From NCBI RefSeq assembly GCF_900460065.1, contig NZ_UAVD01000025.1, positions 310,001-374,000 of the forward strand: a DNA stretch of 64,000 bases, read 5' to 3'. The DNA is from Streptomyces griseus (GTDB taxonomy: Bacteria > Actinomycetota > Actinomycetes > Streptomycetales > Streptomycetaceae). The notes under the pieces are model-generated. The model was not told the origin of the DNA. It saw only the letters and a program-made list of their open reading frames with translations, and did no database searches. Shown here one piece after another: positions 1 through 6,686 of this stretch. The number at the start of each line of letters is the position of its first letter. Position 1 is the first letter of the stretch. The position numbers and the translations under genes are program-made.

Positions 1-667
1 GGATGGAGGAGACGATGTCCCGCATGGTGTGGCTGCGGGCCTGGCCGAGCGCCGCCATCAGCGCGCCGTCCCCGATCACCGGCAGCTTCTCGCCGTCCAG
101 GAACGCCGTCAGCTCCGGGCGCATCAGGTCGTCCTCGACCCCGAGGACCTTGCGGCCCTTGGAGCGGATGACCCGGCGGCGTACGACGCGGCCCGGTTCC
201 TTCGGGGTGGAGCGGTAGAACGGGGCGGCGGCCGGGGCCCGCCAGTCGATCACCAGCGGGGCGTAGTCGGAGTCCAGGACCCCGATCCGGCCGATGTGGA
301 GCGTCTCCGCGATGTCGGCGGTGGCGTCCTCCCGCACGGTGTCGTCGGCCGGCTCCACGGAGGTGTACGCGCCGTCCGGGCCGCGCTCCCCGTCCTTGCC
401 GAGCAGCAGGTCGATCCTCCCGAAGAGGAAGTCCTCGAACTCGCTGTTCAGCCGGTTGAGGTGGATCCCCGCCCGGAACACCTGGGCGTCCCGCTCCGCG
501 AGCGCGCCGGGGGTCCCGACCTGGCCGCGCTTGACGGCGTCGTCCATAAGAAATTCCGCCTCGTGGATCTTCTCTTCGAGGCGGTGATAAACACGGTCGA
601 GATGCTCCTGCTCGACACCGATTTCCCGGTCCCGCAGCGATTCGACAGCGGCATCCTGCGCGGCCAC
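1..667 (-). CDS. HelD-type RNA polymerase-associated helicase-like ATPase, N-terminal part
   Basis: The first 222 codons of a gene that leaves the window at base 1. The GTG start follows a GAAGGGGG ribosome-binding site. The N-terminus begins VAAQDAAVESLRDREIGVEQ and continues as a long charged helix (about residues 5-75) with heptad-like spacing. HelD proteins have such an N-terminal antiparallel coiled coil, which in the family inserts into the RNA polymerase secondary channel to release stalled enzyme. Next come the family-typical stretch FEDFLFGRIDLLLGKDGERG and the region around VIDWRAPAAAPFYRST, which precedes the UvrD-type ATPase core. Walker motifs lie outside the window, so ATPase integrity cannot be judged. 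HelD/HelR proteins recycle transcription complexes and some give rifamycin tolerance. The assignment to the HelD family is firm; the subclass is not. Confidence 0.85.
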   Translation of the reverse strand, partial: MAAQDAAVESLRDREIGVEQEHLDRVYHRLEEKIHEAEFLMDDAVKRGQVGTPGALAERDAQVFRAGIHLNRLNSEFEDFLFGRIDLLLGKDGERGPDGAYTSVEPADDTVREDATADIAETLHIGRIGVLDSDYAPLVIDWRAPAAAPFYRSTPKEPGRVVRRRVIRSKGRKVLGVEDDLMRPELTAFLDGEKLPVIGDGALMAALGQARSHTMRDIVSSI

Positions 668-774
668 CGAGGCCCCCTTCTTAACAGCACTGGGCAGCCG
701 TCAACCCTATAGCGAAGGGGCCCCGAGCGCACCTGTCGACCAGGGCCTGTCGTCGAGGACGGCCGTCGCCCGGC

Positions 775-1413
775 TCACTCGGCGCCGGGCGGAGTCTCTG
801 TCCCCGGGCCGCGCCCGTCGGCCGCCGCCAGGGTCCTGCGCCGGTGCCGGGCGACCCGTTCGCGGTTGCCGCAGACCTCTCCGGAGCACCAACGGCGCCG
901 GCCGCCGCGCGAGGTGTCCAGGTAGAGGCGGTGGCAGTCCTCCCCCTGGCAGCGGCGCAGGGCGGCCCGGGCGGCGGGGTCGGTGAGCAGGTCCACGGCG
1001 TCCCGGGCGACGACGGCGAGGAGCCCCGCGCAGTCGGGTGCCGTGCTCAGGGCCCGCACCAGGGCGCCGTCGGCGCCGCGCACCGCGCGGGGGCCGGGAG
1101 GCGCCCCGGAGGCAAGCGCGTTGACCCGCTCCAGCGCGCCCTCGGCCCCCGGACCGCCGAGCTGGGCCGCCATCAGACGCCCCACGGCGGAGCGCAGTTC
1201 GTGGAAGCGGACCACCCAGGTGGCGTCCAGTGCCGCCAGCGCGGTGCCCGGCGGGACGAGCCCGGCGTCGGTCAGCCACCGGGCCAGACGCGCGGGCCCG
1301 TCGAGCTGTTCGCCGCCCCCGGGCACCCCGCCCGCGGGCTCCGTGGCCACCAGATCGAGGCAGACCCGGCCCGTGTCGAACCGCCATGCCCGCGCACCCC
1401 TGCCCGCTGCCAT
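775..1413 (-). CDS. CGNR zinc-finger / ABATE-domain putative transcriptional regulator
   Basis: A 212-residue protein. The ATG at 1413 is preferred to an upstream in-frame start at 1569 because it follows a GACAGGAGC-type ribosome site and the extra residues are low-complexity Gly/Arg. The N-terminal region (FDTGRVCLDLVAT, then LARWLTDAGL) matches the ABATE domain. The C-terminal about 40 residues hold the zinc finger CQGEDCHRLYLD ... WCSGEVCGNRERVARHRRR, with the diagnostic CGNR. Proteins of this type are regarded as stress-associated transcription regulators in actinomycetes, with unknown ligands. The gene is divergent from the acetyltransferase at 1555, sharing about 140 bp of upstream DNA. 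Its target cannot be read from the sequence. Confidence 0.85.
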   Translation of the reverse strand: MAAGRGARAWRFDTGRVCLDLVATEPAGGVPGGGEQLDGPARLARWLTDAGLVPPGTALAALDATWVVRFHELRSAVGRLMAAQLGGPGAEGALERVNALASGAPPGPRAVRGADGALVRALSTAPDCAGLLAVVARDAVDLLTDPAARAALRRCQGEDCHRLYLDTSRGGRRRWCSGEVCGNRERVARHRRRTLAAADGRGPGTETPPGAE

Positions 1414-1554
1414 GCTCCTGTCACCACCTTGGGTCACCGGTCGAACGGCCACCCCCCAGAGTGCCCCCGTCCGGGCCCGGCCGGAACCCCCGCCGCCGCC
1501 CCGGCGCCGGGCCCCGCACCCGGTACCGTGGCGGCCGGGGATCACGAGGGGGAG

Positions 1555-2178
1555 ATGCGCATGGACCACCGCGACAGCACCGTGCCCGGCCCGGGCGGCC
1601 TGCGGCTGCGCCGGTGGCGCGAGGCCGATCTGCCGGCGCTGCTGGAGGCCTACGAGGACCCGGCGATGCGGCGGTGGCTGGCCACCCAGGTCTCGGGAGC
1701 GGACGGGGCGGCCGACTGGCTGGCGGCGCAGCGCAGGGGGTGGGCGACGGGCACCCGCTTCGCCTTCGCCGTGACCGACGGCGGGCGGGACGACGCGTCA
1801 CTCGGCAACGTCGTGCTGAAGCGCCCGGACGGGGACAACGGCCGTGCGGAGGTGGGCTACTGGACGACGGCCGCGGCGCGCGGCCGGGGCGTGGCGTCCC
1901 GGGCGCTGACGGCGCTGACCGACTGGGCGTTCTCGGAGTTCGCCGAAGAGGGCCTGACCAGGCTGGAGTTGCTGCACCAGGTGGACAACGGGGCCTCGTG
2001 CCGGGTGGCGGAGAAGTGCGGATACCCGTTGGCGCGGGTGATCCCGGCGCTGCCGCCGGACTACCCGCTGGACGGCCATGTGCACGCGCGCGAGGCTCCG
2101 TCGGCGGGGCTCAGCCGGCCGGCGGGTCGTCGTGGAGAAGCCGCTGGTACAGGTGGTGGTCGCGCCAGCGGGCGTTGA
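1555..2178 (+). CDS. GNAT-family N-acetyltransferase (RimJ/RimL-like)
   Basis: A 207-residue GNAT fold protein beginning MRMDHRDST after a GAGGGGGAG ribosome site; a second ATG lies two codons downstream. The fold is recognisable from LRLRRWREADLPALLEAYED (beta 1/alpha 1), GNVVLKRP and AEVGYWTTAAARGRGVASRA (beta 4 and the acetyl-CoA loop, with R-G-R-G-V-A), then LELLHQVDNGASCRVAEKCG (C-terminal motif). This RimJ/RimL-like pattern fits acetylation of a protein N-terminus or a small amine; the substrate is unknown. The last about 22 codons overlap the 3' end of the convergent GNAT gene and read as low-complexity Gly/Arg, so the C-terminal tail is probably functionally unimportant. Confidence 0.85.
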   Translation: MRMDHRDSTVPGPGGLRLRRWREADLPALLEAYEDPAMRRWLATQVSGADGAADWLAAQRRGWATGTRFAFAVTDGGRDDASLGNVVLKRPDGDNGRAEVGYWTTAAARGRGVASRALTALTDWAFSEFAEEGLTRLELLHQVDNGASCRVAEKCGYPLARVIPALPPDYPLDGHVHAREAPSAGLSRPAGRRGEAAGTGGGRASGR

Positions 2179-2674
2179 TGTGCAGATAGCCGGGTGCGGT
2201 GCCGATCCGCTCGAACCCGGCCTTGGCGAGCACCCGCCCGGACGGGTCGTTGTCGGTGACGGTCGCGGCCTCGACGCGGTGCAGGCCCAGCCGGTCGCGG
2301 GCCGCCTCGCACACGGCGCGGACCGCCGCGGTGGCCAGTCCGCGTCCGGCGCGGCCCTCGTCGACCCAGTAGCCGAGGCGGCCGTTGCGGAACGGGCCCC
2401 GCTCGATGCCGGAGAGCGTGAAGGCGCCGATCACCCGGTCGTCGGCGTCGGCGAGCACCCAGGGCATGGCCCGTCCGGCGTCCCGCTCGGCCAGCAGGGC
2501 GGTGAGCCGGGCGGACTGGCCCTCGACGGTGTAGAAGGTGTCGGGGCGTACGGGTTCCCAGCGGCGCATGTACGCGCGGTTGCGGGTGAGGGCGGCGGCG
2601 AAGGAGGGCGCGTCGGCGCGTTCGGCGGGACGGAAGGCCACGTCCGGGGCGAGCAGCTGGGTGCGGTCGGTCAT
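2111..2674 (-). CDS. GNAT-family N-acetyltransferase (RimJ-like)
   Basis: A 187-residue acetyltransferase, MTDRTQLLAPDVAFRPAERA at the N-terminus. GNAT landmarks are the acetyl-CoA loop in RLGYWVDEGRAGRGLATAAV (R-A-G-R-G-L-A) and the C-terminal VEAATVTDNDPSGRVLAKAG followed by FERIGTAPGYLHINARWRDH. The ending, with a conserved Gly-Tyr-Leu and Trp-Arg-Asp, is typical of RimJ/RimL protein-Ser/Ala N-acetyltransferases. The gene converges with the 1555-2178 acetyltransferase and shares 68 bp with it. The two proteins are different subtypes, not recent duplicates. The substrate is not deducible. Confidence 0.87.
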   Translation of the reverse strand: MTDRTQLLAPDVAFRPAERADAPSFAAALTRNRAYMRRWEPVRPDTFYTVEGQSARLTALLAERDAGRAMPWVLADADDRVIGAFTLSGIERGPFRNGRLGYWVDEGRAGRGLATAAVRAVCEAARDRLGLHRVEAATVTDNDPSGRVLAKAGFERIGTAPGYLHINARWRDHHLYQRLLHDDPPAG

Positions 2675-2718
2675 CCGGTCACGCTAACCGGGGCGGCCCG
2701 GCTGCCCGGCAGGGGGCC

Positions 2719-3861
2719 TCAGCGGTCGTACTTCGTGTCCGCCGACGGGTCGAGCGCCAGCCGGTAGCCGCGCTTGACGACCGTCTGGATCAGCCGGGGC
2801 ACGCCCAGCGCCGAGCGCAGCCGGGCCATCGCGGTCTCCACGGCGTGCTCGTCGGTGCCGCTGCCCGGCAGGACCCGCAGCAGGTCGGCGCGGGCCACCA
2901 CCCAGCCGGGGCGGCGGGCCAGGGCGTGCAGCAGGGCCATGCCCGCGGGCGGCACCGCGCGCAGCTCGTCGTCGACGAGGACGGCGTGGCCCCGGATCTC
3001 GACCCGGTGGCCGGCGACGGGCAGGATGCGGGCGGCGAGCGGCAGCCGGGCGCACATCAGCTGGATGAGGGGGCCGAGCCGGAAGCGTTCCGGCTGGAGG
3101 GTGTCGATGCCCCGGGCCTGGAGCGGGAGGGCGGTGACCGGTCCGACGCAGGCGACCAGGACGTCGTCGCGCAGGGCCCCGAGGATCTCCGGGAGCAGTC
3201 CGCGGGTCTCCGCGCGGCCCAGGAACGAGGCGGCCGCGGGGGCGCTGGTGAAGGTGATCGCGTCCAGGCCCCGGGCGGCGGTGACGTCGAGCATCCGGTC
3301 GAGCGGGGCGATGTCCCGCGGGGGCATCCACCGGTAGACGGGGACGACCACGACGTCGGCGCCCGCCGCCGTCAGGGACTCGACGAAGCCGGGCAGCGGT
3401 TCGCCGTGCAGCTGGAGGGCGATCCGGCGGCCGGCGACGCCCTGGGCGAGGAGCCGGTCGAGGACCTCGGCCATCGACTCGGACCCGGGCGACCAGGTTT
3501 CGGTCAGTCCGGCAGCCCGGACGGCGCCCTTGACCTTGGGTCCCCGGGCGAGGAGTTCGACCCCGCCCAGCGTCTTCAACAGGGCGTCGCCGACGCCCCA
3601 GCCGTCGGCCGCCTCGATCCAGCCGCGGAAGCCGATCGCGGTGGTGGCGACCGCCACGTCGGGGGCGTGGCCGATCAGCTCCCTGGTCGCGGCCAGGAGT
3701 TCGCTGTCGTCGGCGAGCTGCACGATCCGCAGGGCGGGCGCGTGCAGGACGGCGGCCCCGCGGCGTTCGAGGAGGGTGGCGAGCTCCTCGGCGCGCCGGG
3801 CGGCGGTCACCCCGACGGTGAAGCCCGCGAGGGGGCCGTGCGTTGTGTCGTCGTCCTGCAT
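2719..3861 (-). CDS. nnaR: NnaR: uroporphyrinogen-III synthase-like protein with C-terminal winged helix
   Basis: A 380-residue two-domain protein. Residues about 10-265 form a HemD fold (opening FTVGVTAARRAEELATLLER, with DAITFTSAPAAASFL in the second lobe). Residues about 285-372 are an OmpR-type winged helix (RADLLRVLPGSGTDEHAVE, then VETAMARLRSALGVPRLIQ and VVKRGYRL). The HemD-plus-HTH architecture beside a nitrate porter matches NnaR, described as a nitrate/nitrite assimilation activator in S. coelicolor, and the narK3/Rv0260c pair of mycobacteria. It is more likely a regulator than a haem-biosynthetic enzyme; whether the HemD part still cyclises hydroxymethylbilane is unknown. It lies downstream of narK in the same orientation, 168 bp away, with repeats in the gap that suggest its own control. 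Confidence 0.85.
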   Translation of the reverse strand: MQDDDTTHGPLAGFTVGVTAARRAEELATLLERRGAAVLHAPALRIVQLADDSELLAATRELIGHAPDVAVATTAIGFRGWIEAADGWGVGDALLKTLGGVELLARGPKVKGAVRAAGLTETWSPGSESMAEVLDRLLAQGVAGRRIALQLHGEPLPGFVESLTAAGADVVVVPVYRWMPPRDIAPLDRMLDVTAARGLDAITFTSAPAAASFLGRAETRGLLPEILGALRDDVLVACVGPVTALPLQARGIDTLQPERFRLGPLIQLMCARLPLAARILPVAGHRVEIRGHAVLVDDELRAVPPAGMALLHALARRPGWVVARADLLRVLPGSGTDEHAVETAMARLRSALGVPRLIQTVVKRGYRLALDPSADTKYDR

Positions 3862-3878
3862 GGCGTGTCCCGGCTCCC

Positions 3879-3912
3879 GTTTCCCGCTGGTACGCGTTTT
3901 CCCGCTGAACGC
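3879..3912. promoter_or_regulatory. Direct repeat upstream of nnaR (candidate regulator site)
   Basis: Two near-identical blocks, TTTCCCGCTGGTACG (from 3880) and TTTTCCCGCTGAACG (from 3897), lie 18-51 bp upstream of the nnaR ATG, about 17-18 bp apart centre to centre. On the gene strand the proximal block reads GTACCAGCGGGAAAC, which loosely resembles a GlnR half-site ending GAAAC but is not a full GlnR box. A perfect -35-like TTGACA (3933-3938 on the minus strand) lies upstream, but no convincing -10 is visible. Confidence 0.35.
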
Positions 3913-3980
3913 GAGGTGCGAAGGCCCGAGACTGTCAACGACGCGTGACGGGCTCGGTTCCCCCGTATTTCCCCGCCGTT

Positions 3981-3994
3981 ACGTCGTACGACGT
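3981..3994. repeat. 14-bp perfect palindrome ACGTCGTACGACGT
   Basis: A perfect 14-bp palindrome in the narK-nnaR gap, 36 bp past the narK stop and 120 bp upstream of the nnaR start. With no loop it is a better protein-binding dyad than a terminator. Nothing in the sequence identifies the binder. Confidence 0.4.
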
Positions 3995-4029
3995 CCAGAG
4001 GTCGCCCCGCCCGCCCCTTCGGCACTCCC

Positions 4030-5361
4030 TCAGACCTCCGCGTAGCCGAGCCGGCCCCGTGCGGTCACGGGCGCGGGGCGGCGAAGGTATACCGCCCAGG
4101 TGAGGGTGGAGCACACCGCGTAGAAGGCGAGGAAGGACCAGAAGGCCGCGGTTCCGTTGCCGGAGGCCTGGAAGGACTGGCGGAAGGCGAGGTTGACGGC
4201 CAGGCCGCCGAGCGCGCCGACCGCCCCGATGAGGCCCATGGCGGCGCCGGAGAGCCGCCGACCGTGGGCGGCGGCCGCCTCCGCGTCGAGCCCCCCGGCG
4301 AGCGCCTTGGCGTGGAAGATGCCGGGGATCATCTTGTACGTCGATCCGTTGCCGAGGCCCGTCAGGACGAACAGGGCGGTGAAGCCGGTGAGGAAGAGGG
4401 GCAGCGAGGCGCTCCCCGAGGCCTGGATGACGACGCCGGTGGCGGCGGCCATCGCGGCGAAGGTGGCCAGGGTGATGCGCGCGCCGCCGTACCGGTCGGC
4501 GAGCCGGCCTCCGACGGGCCGGATCAGGGAGCCCAGCAGCGGTCCGGCGAAGGTGAGCGAGGCGGCCTGGAGCGGGGTCCGGCCGAACTGCGTCTGGAGC
4601 ACCAGGCCGAAGGCGAAGCTGTAGCCGATGAACGAGCCGAAGGTGCCGATGTAGAGGACCGCCATGATCCAGGTGTGCGGGTCGCGGACGGCCTCCAGCG
4701 CGGCCCCGGTGTCGTTCTTCACGGGCCGGAGGTTGTCCATGTACAGGGCGGCGCAGACTCCGGCCAGGACGATCAGCGGGATGTAGACGCCGAGGACGAT
4801 GCGGGGGTGCGAGGCTCCGAGCGTGCCGATGACGAGCAGGCCGACGAGCTGGACGACGGGGACGCCGATGTTGCCGCCGCCCGCGTTGAGGCCGAGCGCC
4901 CAGCCCTTCTCGCGCAGCGGGAAGAAGGCGTTGATGTTGGTCATCGACGAGGCGAAGTTGCCGCCGCCGATCCCGGTGAGGGCCGCGACCGCGACGAAGC
5001 CGGCGTACGGGGTGCCGGGCTCCATCACCCAGAACGCGGCGGCGGTCGGGACGAGCAGGCTCACCGCGCTGAAGACCGTCCAGTTGCGGCCGCCGAACCG
5101 GGCGACGGCGAAGGTGTACGGCACCCGCACCAGCGCGCCGACCAGGGTGGCGGTCGAGATGAGGAAGAACTTCCCGGCCGGGTCGATGCCGTACTCGGGT
5201 CCCATGAACAGGACCATCACCGACCAGAGGGTCCAGACGGAGAATCCGATGTGCTCGGAGAGCACGGAGAACCACAGGTTGCGGCGGGCGACGCGTTCGC
5301 CCCTCTCCCGCCAGAACGTCTCGTCCTCCGGCTCCCAGGTCTCGATCCAACGGCCTGCCAT
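4030..5361 (-). CDS. narK: NarK-family nitrate/nitrite transporter (MFS)
   Basis: A 443-residue polytopic protein starting MAGRWIETWEPEDETFW after a GGAGG site spaced 6 nt from the ATG. The nitrate signature is present twice: GIGGGNFASSMTNINAFFPL and GLNAGGGNIG in the first half, and TGLGNGSTYKMIPGIF in the second half. Twelve membrane segments can be drawn. NarK proteins exchange or import nitrate and export nitrite at the cytoplasmic membrane. Its neighbour nnaR fits a role in nitrate assimilation; no nitrate or nitrite reductase gene is in the window. A long upstream extension in this frame (towards 6408) is a reading-frame shadow across the acyltransferase. Confidence 0.93.
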   Translation of the reverse strand: MAGRWIETWEPEDETFWRERGERVARRNLWFSVLSEHIGFSVWTLWSVMVLFMGPEYGIDPAGKFFLISTATLVGALVRVPYTFAVARFGGRNWTVFSAVSLLVPTAAAFWVMEPGTPYAGFVAVAALTGIGGGNFASSMTNINAFFPLREKGWALGLNAGGGNIGVPVVQLVGLLVIGTLGASHPRIVLGVYIPLIVLAGVCAALYMDNLRPVKNDTGAALEAVRDPHTWIMAVLYIGTFGSFIGYSFAFGLVLQTQFGRTPLQAASLTFAGPLLGSLIRPVGGRLADRYGGARITLATFAAMAAATGVVIQASGSASLPLFLTGFTALFVLTGLGNGSTYKMIPGIFHAKALAGGLDAEAAAAHGRRLSGAAMGLIGAVGALGGLAVNLAFRQSFQASGNGTAAFWSFLAFYAVCSTLTWAVYLRRPAPVTARGRLGYAEV

Positions 5362-5475
5362 CACGCGCCTCCACAGGGGTCGGGGTGGTGTCCCCGTCGC
5401 TCCGGGGTGTGGCCCCGACGCTAGGGAGCCCGCGTTTCGGCGTGGTGCCGTGAGGTGACCGATGGGCAACCTTGC

Positions 5476-5505
5476 TCTCACCGGGCCCGTCCCGGCCCGG
5501 TGAGA
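5476..5505 (-). terminator. Hairpin terminator of the exopolysaccharide operon
   Basis: A perfect 12-bp stem, TCTCACCGGGCC (5476-5487) with GGCCCGGTGAGA (5494-5505), and a 6-nt loop, 11 bp past the acyltransferase stop codon and upstream of narK. There is no long U-run, as is usual in this kind of genome. It separates the mat operon from narK. Confidence 0.65.
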
Positions 5506-5516
5506 TGCGGGGTGCG

Positions 5517-6686
5517 CTACCGCCTGCCGTCCGGCCAGAGCCGCGGCCGTCGCTTGGCGGCGAGGTCCTCGGCCCAGCCGAAGGCGAGGACGCAGAGCGC
5601 GATGAGGGCCCAGGTGATCAGCAGGACGGGCACCCAGCTCTCCAGCAGCCAGGGCACGTTCTCGCTGAGGGCGTCGACGGACCAGAGCCGGTCGTAGAGG
5701 GTGGCGGCCGTCAGGATGCAGACGTTGTGCCAGAGGTAGACGGTCACCGCCCGCGCGTTGAGCAGGGTGATGGGCCGGTCGAAGGCGCGCAGCCGCTTCG
5801 GCCACGCGGTCCAGGTGGGGCTGACGTGCAGCAGGAGCAGGACGCAGCCGAAGGACCACAGGGCCTGGGCGAGCGGGATGGAGTCCAGGTCGAAGCCGCT
5901 GCGGAAGCCCTCGTGGCTCGCCCACCACAGCCCGGCGCCCGCGAAGACGGGGGCGATCGACGGGACGACGTAGGCGGGCAGCCGTTTGAGGACGCCCTCC
6001 TGGTGGGCCATGCCGAGGACCCAGCAGGCGCCGAAGGTGGAGAAGTCGGTGATCGCGGAGTCGAGGCGGTCGGTGGTGGAGAACAGCTCCAGGCGCATGA
6101 CGACGGCGAGGGCGAGCGGCGCGAGCAGCGTCGGCCAGGGCAGTCTGCGCAGGCCGCGCAGGATCAGCGGGGAGAACAGGACGAACCAGAGGTAGGCGCG
6201 GATGTACCAGAGCGGCCCGGCCAGTTCCTCGGGCCAGCTCGCGCCGAGGAATCCGTCGATGCCCGCCACGTCGTACGCGTACGGCGGATCGCTGAGCGGC
6301 AGCACCCAGTAGAGGAGGTGCTGCCACCACCAGCCGGGGTGGCCCTCGGCGTCCGGGCCCCAGCCCTGGGCGACCATGCCGGTGACGCCGATCGCCCCGA
6401 GCAGCCACAGCGGCGGCAGGAGCCGGCGGACGCGGCCCCGGATCACCTGGACGGCGGGCCGCTTCAGCGAGCGGGCCATCAACGTCCCGGCCAGGGCGAA
6501 CATCACGCCCATCGACGGGAAGACGATGGGCAGCCAGGCCCAGCCGGTCAGGTGGTAGAGGACGACGCGGAAGAGGGCGAGGGCCCGCAGCAGGTCGAAG
6601 TACCGGTCGCGGGAGGGCTTCTCGGGTGCGGGCGGCGGGGCCGCGGGACCCGGCGGGAGGGTCGTCGGCAGGGGCGGGGCGGTCAT
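5517..6686 (-). CDS. Acyltransferase-3 family membrane protein of the exopolysaccharide operon
   Basis: A 389-residue integral membrane protein. After a Pro-rich head it begins DRYFDLLRALALFRVVLYHL; the Arg and the downstream His-Leu (VVLYHLTGWAW) are the usual catalytic region of membrane acyltransferase family 3. About ten hydrophobic helices follow, and a late WHNVCILTAATLYDRLW segment keeps the conserved Trp-His. The ATG overlaps the stop of the MatB-type gene (ATGA), so the two are translationally coupled. Such enzymes O-acylate exported sugars. Here it probably decorates the polymer made by the upstream synthase, although polymer export or capping are alternatives. Confidence 0.85.
   Translation of the reverse strand: MTAPPLPTTLPPGPAAPPPAPEKPSRDRYFDLLRALALFRVVLYHLTGWAWLPIVFPSMGVMFALAGTLMARSLKRPAVQVIRGRVRRLLPPLWLLGAIGVTGMVAQGWGPDAEGHPGWWWQHLLYWVLPLSDPPYAYDVAGIDGFLGASWPEELAGPLWYIRAYLWFVLFSPLILRGLRRLPWPTLLAPLALAVVMRLELFSTTDRLDSAITDFSTFGACWVLGMAHQEGVLKRLPAYVVPSIAPVFAGAGLWWASHEGFRSGFDLDSIPLAQALWSFGCVLLLLHVSPTWTAWPKRLRAFDRPITLLNARAVTVYLWHNVCILTAATLYDRLWSVDALSENVPWLLESWVPVLLITWALIALCVLAFGWAEDLAAKRRPRLWPDGRR

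Noticed and set aside
4030..6408. 792-residue minus-strand frame joining narK to upstream sequence
   Set aside because: The upstream part lies in another frame of the acyltransferase gene and reads as Arg/Pro/Ala-rich shadow; the ATG at 5361 has a strong ribosome site.
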